Shown piece by piece: positions 53,004 to 62,170 of a stretch of 64,000 bases of DNA. Made by a program: the position numbers and the translations under genes. A model generated the notes under the pieces. That model saw only the letters and a list, made by a program, of their open reading frames with translations. It did no database searches and was not told the origin of the DNA. The number at the start of each line of letters is the position of its first letter. Position 1 is the stretch's first letter. The DNA comes from Lachnospiraceae bacterium (GTDB taxonomy: Bacteria > Bacillota > Clostridia > Lachnospirales > Lachnospiraceae). Location: positions 1 to 64,000 of the forward strand of contig SVFN01000011.1 of assembly GCA_015056815.1 (NCBI GenBank), read 5' to 3'.

Positions 53004-53306
53004 GTGGTTAAGAAATTAAAATCGGAACCGGTTGATCATTTATTTGATGCGATTCTTACATTGCAGAACCGGGAAGAATGTTATGCTTTTTTTGAAGATC
53101 TTTGTACTGTAAACGAATTATTAAGTCTTTCACAGCGTTTTGAAGTCGCTACTATGTTACGTGAGCATAAAACATATCTGGAGATTGCAGAGAAGACAGG
53201 TGCTTCTACCGCTACCATCAGCAGAGTCAATCGTTCTTTAAACTATGGTAATGATGGATATGAACTGATCTTTGATCGTGTTCGCAATGAGGATGAATCT
53301 GATTGA
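53004..53306 (+). CDS. yerC: YerC/YecD family TrpR-related regulator
   Basis: A 100-residue protein of the TrpR-like superfamily: LFDAILTLQNREECYAFFEDL, TVNELLSLSQRFEVATMLRE, HKTYLEIAEKTGASTATISRVNRSL carries the HTH. The start is GTG 53004 with GGAGGG seven bases upstream. Found in most Firmicutes next to pcrA or alone; target genes are not known. It has its own promoter and terminator. Confidence 0.92.
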   Translation: MVKKLKSEPVDHLFDAILTLQNREECYAFFEDLCTVNELLSLSQRFEVATMLREHKTYLEIAEKTGASTATISRVNRSLNYGNDGYELIFDRVRNEDESD

Positions 53307-53342
53307 TCTGCTCTCTTACAGACGACAGATCTTTTCCCTGAC

Positions 53343-53374
53343 AGGCCGGACGAAGAAGTCTGGCTTGTTTTTTC
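53343..53374 (+). terminator. Terminator of yerC
   Basis: Stem AGGCCGGAC / GTCTGGCTT with a six-base loop followed by TTTTTT. Confidence 0.85.
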
Positions 53375-53403
53375 ATTTATAGAAATTCTAACTTAAAGCA
53401 GTA

Positions 53404-53576
53404 TGGACTGTGTTACTCTATTCAGTCCGAAGCCTCGCACTACGCTGCGAGTCTTCGGAAAAACTGTATAAAACAGCCAATTATGTTTTGCACTTCTGCG
53501 TAGCCGAACAGAATATGTGCAAAACATGTTACATTCCGTGACCGGTTGGCTGGGAATTGAATAGTAACTGGACTGT
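53404..53576 (+). mobile_element. MITE-like element copy A with 8-bp target duplication
   Basis: The element spans 53412-53568 (157 bp) and is flanked by TGGACTGT at 53404-53411 and 53569-53576. Its ends are inverted repeats: GTTACTCTATTCAGTCC (with a two-base insertion) and GGGAATTGAATAGTAAC. It is non-coding and contains hairpins TGTTTTGCAC/GTGCAAAACA and a Cys-tRNA-unlike CGCAGCG stem. It matches copy B inverted at about 80-85% by eye. Confidence 0.9.
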
Positions 53577-53608
53577 AATAAGATTGTTTGTTAAATTTGA
53601 TATTTTCC

Positions 53609-53637
53609 TTTACATTTTGACACAAATATGCTATTCT
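53609..53637 (+). promoter_or_regulatory. Promoter of the cold-shock gene
   Basis: TTTACA (53609-53614), 17-bp spacer, TATTCT (53632-53637), about 55 bp before the ATG. The nearby TTGACA at 53617 has no properly spaced -10. Confidence 0.55.
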
Positions 53638-53692
53638 AAGCATGTTGTGAAAATAATTTCCAACGACTTAAATTTATTTGGAGGTATCTAGG

Positions 53693-53893
53693 ATGAACAA
53701 AGGTACAGTAAAATGGTTTAACAACCAAAAAGGTTACGGATTTATCTCTGACGAGAACGGTCGTGATGTATTCGTACATTACTCAGGACTTAACATGGAA
53801 GGCTTCAAGTCATTAGAAGAAGGCGTTTCCGTAGAGTTCGACGTTGTTGACGGTGAGAAAGGTCCTCAGGCTGTAAACGTAACCAAGTTATAA
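53693..53893 (+). CDS. Cold-shock protein (CspA family)
   Basis: A 66-residue single OB-fold RNA chaperone: [17 protein letters not shown] (RNP1), DVFVHYSGL (RNP2) and [10 protein letters not shown] at the end. ATG 53693 is chosen since GGAGG lies eight bases upstream and all Csp proteins begin at this point. It binds single-stranded RNA and helps translation in the cold. Located between two MITE copies. Confidence 0.96.
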   Translation: MNKGTVKWFNNQKGYGFISDENGRDVFVHYSGLNMEGFKSLEEGVSVEFDVVDGEKGPQAVNVTKL

Positions 53894-53974
53894 ACCAACT
53901 CATTAATCAGTTTTTCGATGTGCCTTTTTAAAATATGTTTGTTTTATAAGTGCAATATTGTTTTAACGGATTAA

Positions 53975-54009
53975 GAAAAAAGCTGCTACTTCGGTAGCAG
54001 CATTTTTTT
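53975..54009. terminator. Bidirectional terminator between csp and hisA
   Basis: Perfect 8-bp stem GCTGCTAC-TTCG-GTAGCAGC with a stable TTCG tetraloop, T7 on one side and A7 on the other. Serves the convergent cold-shock gene (+) and hisA (-). Confidence 0.92.
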
Positions 54010-54017
54010 GTTGTATT

Positions 54018-54791
54018 TTATCTGCAAAGCGAAACCACCTTTTCAAATCCCATTGTTCCGCCAAACAGATCCAGTGCACTTCCAATGGTAACATTTACCC
54101 GGTCATTTCCCAGTTTTCGCAAAGCTTCCAGATCTTCCATCGAATGCACACCACCTGCGTAAGTAACCGGACATTTGTCAAACGTCCCCAGCAGCCCGAC
54201 CAGTTCCTTTTCGATCCCCTGTGCTTTTCCTTCCACATCCACAGCATGGATCAAAAATTCGTCACAATAACATGCCAGTTCTTCCAGCAGATTCCGATCC
54301 AGGATCGTATCTGTCTTTTTCTGCCATCGATCCGTCATGACTACATAGCCTTCTTCATATTTGCGGCAGCTTAGATCCAATACCACATGCTCCCTTCCCA
54401 CTGCTTCTTCCAATGCTTCCAGACGTTCATAGTCGATCTTTCCATTATAGAAAACATAAGAGGTAACGATCACATGGGAAGCTCCCTTTTCTATATATTC
54501 CTTTGCATTCTCCGCCGTAACTCCTCCGCCGATCTGTAAGCCCCCGGGATAGGTCTCTAGCGCTGATAATGCCTGCTGTCTGGTTGCCTCAAAAAAATCG
54601 CTGTTTGCAGCATTGAGCAAAATAACATGACCGCCTTTTAGTCCATGCTTCTGATACAGCTTCGCATAGTATGCAGCATCTGCTTTTGAAACAAAATTTT
54701 CTGTTGCGCTGTCTTTTGCATCTGACAAAGATCCTCCTACAATCTGCTTTACTTTTCCGTTATGAATATCTATGCATGGTCTGAATTCCAT
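54018..54791 (-). CDS. hisA: Phosphoribosylformimino-AICAR ribotide isomerase, eukaryotic (His6) type
   Basis: A 257-residue (beta/alpha)8 barrel. MEFRPCIDIHNGKVKQIVGGS carries the first catalytic Asp and the N-terminal phosphate site; GGLQIGGGVTAENAKEYIEKGA, VLDLSCRKYEEGYVVMTDRWQ (second catalytic Asp), LIHAVDVEGKAQGI and VTYAGGVHSMEDL follow. The long pattern with NFVSKADAAYYAKLY is that of fungal His6, not of bacterial HisA. It catalyses the fourth step of histidine synthesis. No other his gene is near. ATG 54791 chosen for length and GGAG upstream. Confidence 0.88.
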   Translation of the reverse strand: MEFRPCIDIHNGKVKQIVGGSLSDAKDSATENFVSKADAAYYAKLYQKHGLKGGHVILLNAANSDFFEATRQQALSALETYPGGLQIGGGVTAENAKEYIEKGASHVIVTSYVFYNGKIDYERLEALEEAVGREHVVLDLSCRKYEEGYVVMTDRWQKKTDTILDRNLLEELACYCDEFLIHAVDVEGKAQGIEKELVGLLGTFDKCPVTYAGGVHSMEDLEALRKLGNDRVNVTIGSALDLFGGTMGFEKVVSLCR

Positions 54792-54935
54792 TTTCCGCCA
54801 CTCCTTTTGCCTGCTCATTTTTCATCGGTTGCTTTCACAGCTTTTGTGATATAATCTTTTCCATCACTCTGTTCTATCTTACCAAACAATCCCGGGAAGC
54901 ACAATGAAAAAACGTTATGACAGACACATTGTTCT

Positions 54936-55104
54936 AAGCAGATGTTACTATTCAGTTCCCAGTCAACTGATCACTGAATGTAACATGTTTTGCACATATT
55001 TCGTTCGGCTACGCCGAAGTGCAAAACATAATTGGCTGTTTTATACATTTTTTGTAGCCTCGCAGCGTAGTGCGAGGCACGGGACTGAATAGTAACAAGC
55101 AGAT
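54936..55104 (-). mobile_element. MITE-like element copy B with 8-bp target duplication
   Basis: The element spans 54944-55096 (153 bp) and is flanked by AAGCAGAT at 54936-54943 and 55097-55104. Ends: GTTACTATTCAGTTCCC and GGGACTGAATAGTAAC, an almost perfect terminal inverted repeat. Opposite orientation to copy A. Non-coding; contains the same TGTTTTGCAC hairpin. Too short to encode a transposase. Confidence 0.92.
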
Positions 55105-55321
55105 ACCCTTTGCATTTTTGTCATATTCTGAAAAACTGCTGATATTTTGTTTCCAAATGTATAGTACCTCGCAAAAAAACACATATTATCCATAGAGTCT
55201 GAAAAAAGCGCTCACCCTGTCGTGAGCTCCTTTCCGGCTCAACAGGATAGATTTCCGTTTGGACAACGTTTCAAAACCGGAAAAATAAACAGTCCGAAAC
55301 AGACAAAGAAGGAGTGAAATT

Positions 55322-55804
55322 ATGAAAAAGAACAGATTACAGATTGCAGCATTACTTTTATCACTCAGCCTTGCAGCTCTGGCAGGCTGTGGTCGAAACA
55401 ATATCTCCGGAACCGACATTGCTTCTGAAGATAATGTCCAGGAAGACAATGCTGTTGCCAACAATGCGGACGATAACGCCAATGCCCCGGTTGCCGGCGG
55501 AAACAGTACTGCTGCCACAGAAGCGGCACAGGATACCGACAACGCCACAGACAACGCCCTGACTGAAGAAGCCAATACCGGAGATAATGTTGTGGATCAT
55601 TCCGGTGATACTGCCATGAATAACGATGGCAGTACCGTTATAGAGGATGACGGGGTCATTGATAATACCGGTGATGCTGTCAGCAATGTGGTTGATGGTG
55701 TAACCGATGGTGTTGCCAATGTCGCCGATGGCGTAGCGGATGGTGTGAACGATCTTGCGGATGGTGCAGCCAATACTGCAGATGCGGTTACGGGTAATCG
55801 ATAA
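55322..55804 (+). CDS. Low-complexity acidic lipoprotein
   Basis: A 160-residue protein. Signal peptide with lipobox LAALAGC, so Cys23 should be lipidated and the rest held on the outer face of the membrane. The mature part is rich in Asn, Asp, Ala and Thr, with no Cys, and ends in imperfect repeats of VxDGVxDGV and NVADGVADGV type. No domain recognised. AAGGAG precedes the ATG. A hairpin at about 55200-55232 lies in the leader. Possibly a surface spacer or secreted antigen; function unknown. Confidence 0.8.
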   Translation: MKKNRLQIAALLLSLSLAALAGCGRNNISGTDIASEDNVQEDNAVANNADDNANAPVAGGNSTAATEAAQDTDNATDNALTEEANTGDNVVDHSGDTAMNNDGSTVIEDDGVIDNTGDAVSNVVDGVTDGVANVADGVADGVNDLADGAANTADAVTGNR

Positions 55805-55861
55805 CCGCTTCCAGGAAAATGTGATCGTTCAAAAGCCGGCACCAATTAACGCTTTTGTATG

Positions 55862-55910
55862 AAAAACAGCAGGAAAGAGGGATGTACTCTCCTCATTTCC
55901 TGCTGTTTTA
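55862..55910. terminator. Bidirectional terminator between the lipoprotein gene and fbp
   Basis: Stem AAAACAGCAGGAAA / TTTCCTGCTGTTTT, 14 bp, with an inner loop. A and T tracts on both sides serve the two convergent genes. Confidence 0.88.
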
Positions 55911-55914
55911 TTAC

Positions 55915-57873
55915 TTAAAAGCTCTTCTCCACCAAAACGCCCTCTCTGTAGGCTTCCAGAAGTTTCTCCAACTGCTTCACCGTCTCCCTGAGTTCTTCGC
56001 CGATATCCGTATCCGCTACCCGCAGTCTTTCCGGCGCACGCTCGACTTCTATGGAATCCGAAAAAATATCAGACTCTTTTAAGATTGCATTTTCTTTGGA
56101 TTCAAACGGTTCGTGACTTACCAGTCTCATACCATGCGAATTTGCCACCAGCGTATAACCGGCAATACCGGTCTTACTCTGATAGGCTTTTGAAAATCCA
56201 CCGTCAATGACCAGAAGCTTACCATTGCATTTGATCGGCGATTCCCCTTTCTTGCGTTCTACCGGCACATGGCCGTTTACAATATGGGATTTATCACTGT
56301 CCAGCCCAAACGCTGTCAGGATCTTATTGACGATCTTTTCATCATCATATAACCGGTAATACGCGTTTTTCACTTCTACATGTGTTTCCTTGTCTTCAAT
56401 AAAATAACGTTCAAAGGTCGTCATCTTATCCTTGCCAAACACAGGAGAATTCGGTCCTGTCCAGATATACCAGAGAATATCCTCTCCTTTTTGTTTCTCC
56501 CCGGATTCTCTTGTACCGTAATACCCTTTTCTGGCATAGTTATCCAGCATATCATACAGTTCTTTTCCCTGGTATTCCCTGCCAAACAGCTTCACCTTCA
56601 AGAAATCCCCGTTTTCGTCAAGAGGCATACATCCATGGTACAAAAGATTGGAATTGTGCACCTTATAAAGACCACCTTTTGCAAACAAAAACCTTACATC
56701 TTTCTGGAGTTTCTCGCAGTGTGTGAAAGCATGCCGGAGGCGATTCATAACCTCCTCTTCCTCTCGGGTAAGCGCATAGGGATCTGCCGGGTCAACGGTC
56801 GGAAAATCTGTATCCCGCATGGCATATTCCTTCCCATAAACCGTTACCGTCTTCCTCTCATAGTCAATCTTATCCAAAAGCAGACGGTCATCCATATTAT
56901 ACTCCGGATGGCGCTTGATCATCTGCCCTTCCAGTTTAAACTGCAGGATCGCGATCGCCTTGTGCATTTTCATATCAAGGCTTAAGTCTTTGGTATTGTA
57001 ATCCGTATTGTATTTGATGGAAAAAATACTGCAGTCCGTATCTTTGTACTGTTCCATGGCAAACGTGGCCAGAGGGATCAGATTGATGCCGTATCCTTCC
57101 TCAAGAGTGTCCAGATTACCGTATCTGGCGGACATTCTTACCACGTTGGCAATGCAGGCAAGCGAACCGCTGGCAGCTCCCATCCAGACAATGTCATGGT
57201 TTCCCCACTGTACATCCACAGAATGATAGTGTCTGAGCGTATCCATGATGATATGCGGTCCCGGGCCTCTGTCATAAACGTCCCCCACAATATGCAGATG
57301 ATCCACCACCAGTCTTTGGATCAGATTGCTCATGGCAATGATGAATTCCGGCGCTCTGCCAATGCGGATGATCGTATGAACGATTTCATTATAGTACGCT
57401 TCCTTGTCATGCACCTCCGCCTTTTCATTGATCAGCTCCTCAATAATATAGGCAAAATCCTTCGGCAATGCCTTACGTACTTTGGAACGGGTATATTTGG
57501 AAGCCACATGCTTGGTGATCTGCACCAGACGATACAAGGTAATCTTATACCAGTCTTCGATATTATCCTCCTGCTGCATGATGATATCCAGCTTTTCCTC
57601 CGGATAGTAGATCAAAGTCGCAAGGCTTTTTTTGTCCTTATTGCTGAGTGTATTGCCAAACTCTTCGTCGATCTTGCGTCTGACAGAACCCGAACCGTTT
57701 TTCAGAACATGATTAAACTGTTCGTATTCTCCATGCACATCTGTCATAAAATGTTCTGTTCCTTTTGGCAGATTCAGGATTGCCTGTAAATTGATGATCT
57801 CTGTACTCGCAGCCGCAATGTTCGGATACTGCTTGGACAGGATCTTAAGATATTTTAATTCTGTTGCGTCCAT
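55915..57873 (-). CDS. fbp: Fructose-1,6-bisphosphatase, class III
   Basis: A 652-residue enzyme of the class III (Firmicutes) type built on a calcineurin-like metallophosphatase core: LHIVGDVYDRGPGPHIIMD, VQWGNHDIVWMGAASGS and NGHVPVERKKGE are metal and phosphate motifs. N-terminal helices LKYLKILSKQYPNIAAAST and FMTDVHGEYEQFNHVLKNG are typical. It makes fructose 6-phosphate in gluconeogenesis. 27 bp separate it from dapB upstream, so the two are probably cotranscribed. Confidence 0.96.
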   Translation of the reverse strand: MDATELKYLKILSKQYPNIAAASTEIINLQAILNLPKGTEHFMTDVHGEYEQFNHVLKNGSGSVRRKIDEEFGNTLSNKDKKSLATLIYYPEEKLDIIMQQEDNIEDWYKITLYRLVQITKHVASKYTRSKVRKALPKDFAYIIEELINEKAEVHDKEAYYNEIVHTIIRIGRAPEFIIAMSNLIQRLVVDHLHIVGDVYDRGPGPHIIMDTLRHYHSVDVQWGNHDIVWMGAASGSLACIANVVRMSARYGNLDTLEEGYGINLIPLATFAMEQYKDTDCSIFSIKYNTDYNTKDLSLDMKMHKAIAILQFKLEGQMIKRHPEYNMDDRLLLDKIDYERKTVTVYGKEYAMRDTDFPTVDPADPYALTREEEEVMNRLRHAFTHCEKLQKDVRFLFAKGGLYKVHNSNLLYHGCMPLDENGDFLKVKLFGREYQGKELYDMLDNYARKGYYGTRESGEKQKGEDILWYIWTGPNSPVFGKDKMTTFERYFIEDKETHVEVKNAYYRLYDDEKIVNKILTAFGLDSDKSHIVNGHVPVERKKGESPIKCNGKLLVIDGGFSKAYQSKTGIAGYTLVANSHGMRLVSHEPFESKENAILKESDIFSDSIEVERAPERLRVADTDIGEELRETVKQLEKLLEAYREGVLVEKSF

Positions 57874-57900
57874 AGATGCCCCCGTCTGATTCTATTTCTT

Positions 57901-58668
57901 TTATGCATTGGCTGCCTCAATAACATCACCCATGTCATACCAGCCTGCCTCTTTTCCTTTTAAGAACTTCGCAGCCTGCAAAGCTCCTTTTCCAAAGACC
58001 GCCCGGGAATAAGCGGTATGGGAAAACGTGATGACTTCATCACTTCCGGCAAAGATCACATCATGATCCCCGACGATCGTACCGCCTCTGACCGCAGAGA
58101 TCCCAATCTCTTTTTGCGGTCTTTTTTCCATTCTGCTGCTTCTGTCATACACATATTCATATTCATTATTCAGCTCTTCATTGATGGAATCTGCCAGTGC
58201 AAGCGCTGTACCGCTGGGTGCATCTTTTTTCTGATTGTGATGCTTTTCAACGATCTCAATGTCAAACCCTGCCGGTGCAAGTACTGCTGTCGCTTCCTTG
58301 ATCATTTTCAAAAGGAGGTTGATCCCCAATGACATATTGGCTGATTTGAGCAGTGCCACTTTTGTACTCGCTTCTTTGATCTTTGTAAGCTGTTCTTCTG
58401 TGTAACCTGTCGTACAAAGCACTACCGGAACCTGTTTCTTTACCGCATAATCCAGCAGATCATCCAGACATGCCGCCGCCGAAAAATCGATGATCGCATC
58501 TGCCTCTACATCACAGTCCGCGATTGTTTTAAAAACCGGATATTTATTCTCTACCTCCGTAAAGGTATCCACGCCAGCTACGATCTGTGCATCTGTGTCC
58601 TCAAGGGCCAACCCTGTGATCATGCGTCCCATCCGTCCGTTACAGCCACTCATAATGATTCTTGTCAT
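57901..58668 (-). CDS. dapB: 4-hydroxy-tetrahydrodipicolinate reductase DapB
   Basis: A 255-residue reductase of the lysine and diaminopimelate pathway. NAD(P)-binding IIMSGCNGRMGRMITGL, central DAIIDFSAAACLDDLLDYA, and the signature EKHHNQKKDAPSGTAL. RGGTIVGDHDVIFAGSDEVITFSHTA (read across) is the substrate region. ATG 58668 has GGAGG seven bases upstream. First gene of a probable dapB-fbp operon. Confidence 0.95.
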   Translation of the reverse strand: MTRIIMSGCNGRMGRMITGLALEDTDAQIVAGVDTFTEVENKYPVFKTIADCDVEADAIIDFSAAACLDDLLDYAVKKQVPVVLCTTGYTEEQLTKIKEASTKVALLKSANMSLGINLLLKMIKEATAVLAPAGFDIEIVEKHHNQKKDAPSGTALALADSINEELNNEYEYVYDRSSRMEKRPQKEIGISAVRGGTIVGDHDVIFAGSDEVITFSHTAYSRAVFGKGALQAAKFLKGKEAGWYDMGDVIEAANA

Positions 58669-58785
58669 GTTTTCATCCTCCTGTTTTGTTCTATGAAGTT
58701 CCGTATTTTTCATAGTGTACTGCTTCTCACACTACTTTCCCATTCTATCAAATAATGATCTTTGATACAACCTTATATCCGCTTT

Positions 58786-59946
58786 TTATCCTTCTCTCTC
58801 TTTTTGCATGGAAGCGATCACTCTGTAAACAGCCTCTTCCATATTTTTCAAAGCAGTCTCCTTTTTCATACCGGCCGCGGGGGACATTCCCTCCGGCGTA
58901 ATACAATGGTACGAAGTGATCCCATGCTCCATACACTTCCCGGCTCCTTCTCCGAGCTTTCCCGCAAATGCGATGACAGGCTTTTGATATTTTTTTGCTT
59001 CTGATGCGAGTCGGACAGGAGCCTTGCCCATCGCTGTCTGTCCATCCAGGCATCCCTCTCCGGTCAACACCAGATCAGCCTGACCGATCTTTTCAAGAAG
59101 TCCTGTTTCTCTCATCAGTAGTTCTGCTCCCGAAACCATCTTTCCCTTCAGACATGCCTGAAATGCAAAGCCAAGTCCTCCTGCCGCTCCTGCTCCTTTC
59201 GCGCATGCATCAGCTCCCGGGAACTTCGTTTTGATCATTGCGGCATAGCGGGAAAGCCATAGATCCATTTTTACAATTTCTTCTTCACTTGCTCCTTTTT
59301 GCGGTGCGAAGATCCGGCTGCAGCCATTCTTACCGCAAAGGGGATTTTCCACATCGCAGGCGATCAGAAAACTACAGTCCGAAAGCTGCGGCAAAAGATG
59401 TTGTGTCGCCATTTTCTCCAGCATGGAGAGCCCCCTTGCTCCATATGGTATCTCATTTCCCTGCTGATCAACCATGCTCATGCCCAGAGCCTGCAGCATG
59501 CCGGCGCCGCCATCATTCGTGCCGCTGCCGCCAAGTCCTATGATAAACCGCCTGCACCCTTTCTGCATGGCCTCATATATCACTTCACCCACGCCAAAAG
59601 TTGTGGTATCCATCGGATTTCTCTGGTTTTCCGGTATCAGTGTCAGCCCGGCTGCACCCGCTATTTCTATCACAGCAGTCATTGGCTCTTTTGCGTCTTT
59701 CTTTCGGAGCAAAGCATATTGGCATAGCACTTTTTCTTCCAGCGGGCCTGTCACTTCTGTCTGTATCGCTTCAGCCGTTTCGCCTGTCAGGAATGCTTCA
59801 ACAGTCCCTTCTCCGCCATCCGCCAGCGGATACAGCATAATCCGGGCCTTCGGATCCGCCCTCAAAATCCCGCGTTTTGCTGCTTTGCCCGCTTCCAAAG
59901 ATGTCATACTCCCCTTAAAGGAGTCCATTGCTACCACGATCTTCAT
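58786..59946 (-). CDS. Glycerate kinase (type I)
   Basis: A 386-residue kinase: KIVVAMDSFKGSMTSLEAG at the start, ADGGEGTVEAFLTG, GLGGSGTNDGGAGMLQALG and the second lobe EEIVKMDLWLSRYAAMIKTKF, GAGAAGGLGFAFQA, VLTGEGCLDGQTAMGKAP. It phosphorylates glycerate for entry into glycolysis. Stands alone between dapB and the chemoreceptor. Confidence 0.94.
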   Translation of the reverse strand: MKIVVAMDSFKGSMTSLEAGKAAKRGILRADPKARIMLYPLADGGEGTVEAFLTGETAEAIQTEVTGPLEEKVLCQYALLRKKDAKEPMTAVIEIAGAAGLTLIPENQRNPMDTTTFGVGEVIYEAMQKGCRRFIIGLGGSGTNDGGAGMLQALGMSMVDQQGNEIPYGARGLSMLEKMATQHLLPQLSDCSFLIACDVENPLCGKNGCSRIFAPQKGASEEEIVKMDLWLSRYAAMIKTKFPGADACAKGAGAAGGLGFAFQACLKGKMVSGAELLMRETGLLEKIGQADLVLTGEGCLDGQTAMGKAPVRLASEAKKYQKPVIAFAGKLGEGAGKCMEHGITSYHCITPEGMSPAAGMKKETALKNMEEAVYRVIASMQKEREG

Positions 59947-59999
59947 GCCACGCCTCCTACTGTTCTTTTTACTATGGTGTCGTTCCCATCTTACTGCTC

Positions 60000-60049
60000 A
60001 AAAAGAAATGAGACCCCCTTGTCCGATCAGACAACGACTGTCTCATTTC
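60000..60049 (-). terminator. Terminator after the chemoreceptor gene
   Basis: Stem GAAATGAGAC / GTCTCATTTC with an inner TTGTC/GACAA stem, then TTTTT on the minus strand. Confidence 0.85.
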
Positions 60050-60137
60050 CTGAATCTATTTTTACCTTTGATCCTTCTTATTTAAATGAATCTATACGTT
60101 TTCCGCCTATAAACCATCTCATCCGGATCACCTGTCA

Positions 60138-61943
60138 CTATGCCAGTTTGAACTGTCCGACTACCTGTGCAAGCTGTTGTGCCGCCTCATTGACTACCTT
60201 GCTTCCTTCATTCACTTCGCTGATGCTCACACTGACATTTTCTGTCGTAGCGGCAATCTCCTGACTGCTTGCCGCATTTTCTTCCGCTGAAGCGGAAAGT
60301 GATGTCACGATATCATTTACAGAAGCAAAATCCTGCTCGATGTCCTTATTCACACTCGCGATATTGGTGATCTCCTGATTTACCTTCTCGATCGAAGAAA
60401 CGATATCCTTAAACTTACCTCGGGTATCCTCCACGCTCTTGCTCTGTTCATTCACACATTTCTTAACCACTTCACTCTGCTTGTCGGCGGTCGCCGTTGC
60501 AGCCTGTAATTCTTCAAGCATCTGATTAATAGTACTCGCGGAATCTGCCGACTGCTCAGCAAGCTGTCTGATCTCGTCTGCCACTACCGCAAAACCACGT
60601 CCGGCCTCGCCCGCTCTTGCCGCCTCGATCGAAGCATTCAAAGACAACAGATTGGTCTGTGAAGCGATCGCTGTGATCAGAGAGGATGCCTCTCCGATCT
60701 TCGCTGCGCTCTTGGAAATACCACTGATCACATCGAAAATCTGGCTAAATGCTGCCAGGGAATCCTTGGTAACAGCTGTCAGCTGTCTCACAACATCTGT
60801 TCCCTCCGAAGTAACCTGCTCGATCTCCCTGCTCGCCTGTGCAAGCTCATCGGAAGCCTCTCCGCTTCGCTCCACAAGCTGCTGGATATGGATCATATCC
60901 TGAGAAAGCTCTGTGATATCCTCTGCCTGCTGTGTCGCGGTTACTGCCATATCGTTGATCGCTTTATTGATGCTCGTGATCTGTTCATCTGCCGAAGCAG
61001 CCATCTCCCGGATCGCCTCGCCGGAATCGGAAACATGTTCGGAAGAATCCTCCAACTGTGAAACAATGTCGAACAGACTATCATGCAGATTTCCTGCTGA
61101 ACGAGAGAGCGAACCAAACTCGTCTCTGGCATCCGATACTTCCGGTTTGACGGACAGATCCTTCTGTGCCAGTATTTTAAGATCCTTTTCAATACCGGCT
61201 ACATTCTTACGGATATAAAGTACGATGCTTCCCACCAGAATGCCCACCAGAACAGCGATGACCACTACCACCACGATTGTTGCGGACAAAGACTTTTTCA
61301 CTGTCGCCGGAAGCTTTTTGCTTTGATACTCCGCATAGGCATCCATACTGTCTTCCAGTTCATTCAGACACTCCCTTGCCACAGAGAATGCCGGAGCGGA
61401 AGCATTAAAATCACCGGCATCCGTCTTGGGATTGTAAGTTTCTTCCCAAGCTGTCAGAGCGCTCGCAAAATCAGCAATGATCGCAGCATTGGATCTGCTC
61501 TGTCCCTCTGCCATAAACGTATTCAACAGGTACGAATCGCCTGCAAACAGCTCATTGATCTTCGTCACGGCCTCTTTGGACTGTGTGAGATTATCTTCAT
61601 AATCCGCATACATTTCTTTGAGTTCTGCATCCACACGCTCCATCTCTGCGGTATAAGCTTCTTTGCTGAGCTGTCCAAGCCCCTGTGCCTTTTGAAGCCT
61701 TTCTCCTACAAGTTCTCTTTCATAATAAGCCTGTGTCAGAGCCAGCTGCGCCTGATACATATCCCTGTCCTCTGACAAAAGAGTGGATTCGATCGCTGCA
61801 ATCTCATCCAGATAGATATCCCCGGCATCATTTAATACGTCCAGAGACTGCCATCCCATAAAGGACAGTACTCCTACCGAAAGCAGTATCAGCGGTACCG
61901 CCATCATCAGCAATTTAAAAATTACGCTTTGATTCTTAAACAT
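60138..61943 (-). CDS. Methyl-accepting chemotaxis protein
   Basis: A 601-residue membrane receptor. Span one at about residues 9-29 ([19 protein letters not shown]), a helical extracytoplasmic sensor of about 180 residues (4HB-like), span two at about 222-245 ([22 protein letters not shown]), a HAMP domain and a long signalling coiled coil with the conserved tip [23 protein letters not shown] (split here at the tip) and [18 protein letters not shown]. Ligand unknown. No che or flagellar genes are in the window. Confidence 0.95.
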   Translation of the reverse strand: MFKNQSVIFKLLMMAVPLILLSVGVLSFMGWQSLDVLNDAGDIYLDEIAAIESTLLSEDRDMYQAQLALTQAYYERELVGERLQKAQGLGQLSKEAYTAEMERVDAELKEMYADYEDNLTQSKEAVTKINELFAGDSYLLNTFMAEGQSRSNAAIIADFASALTAWEETYNPKTDAGDFNASAPAFSVARECLNELEDSMDAYAEYQSKKLPATVKKSLSATIVVVVVIAVLVGILVGSIVLYIRKNVAGIEKDLKILAQKDLSVKPEVSDARDEFGSLSRSAGNLHDSLFDIVSQLEDSSEHVSDSGEAIREMAASADEQITSINKAINDMAVTATQQAEDITELSQDMIHIQQLVERSGEASDELAQASREIEQVTSEGTDVVRQLTAVTKDSLAAFSQIFDVISGISKSAAKIGEASSLITAIASQTNLLSLNASIEAARAGEAGRGFAVVADEIRQLAEQSADSASTINQMLEELQAATATADKQSEVVKKCVNEQSKSVEDTRGKFKDIVSSIEKVNQEITNIASVNKDIEQDFASVNDIVTSLSASAEENAASSQEIAATTENVSVSISEVNEGSKVVNEAAQQLAQVVGQFKLA

Positions 61944-62170
61944 AGAAAGCCCTCCTGTCTGATTTGTCTGTCAGAGCAATAAATGAAATGTGTCCCGATA
62001 CTTATCACTCCGTATAACACAAATTATATCAGAATTTACTTCATCTCACAAGAAAAATGTGACATTTTTCCTAGTCGTTTTACCCTATGTTTCTTCACAT
62101 TTTTCCCTTATTTTTGTGTCTTATATACAATTTGCGGACAAAACATAGCTATTTTCTGCTTTTTTTCACT

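Noticed and set aside
53412-53568. tRNA-like or small RNA gene in the MITE
   Set aside because: The hairpins do not form a cloverleaf, and the 8-bp target duplications explain the sequence as a transposable element.
55195-55235. Hairpin GCTCAC/GTGAGC with T-run on the minus strand
   Set aside because: It would terminate a minus-strand transcript, but no gene ends there; may be chance or part of the lipoprotein leader.
55186-55575. 129-codon ORF antisense to the lipoprotein gene
   Set aside because: Its Ser/Ala-rich product is the mirror of the low-complexity lipoprotein, which has a signal peptide and ribosome binding site.
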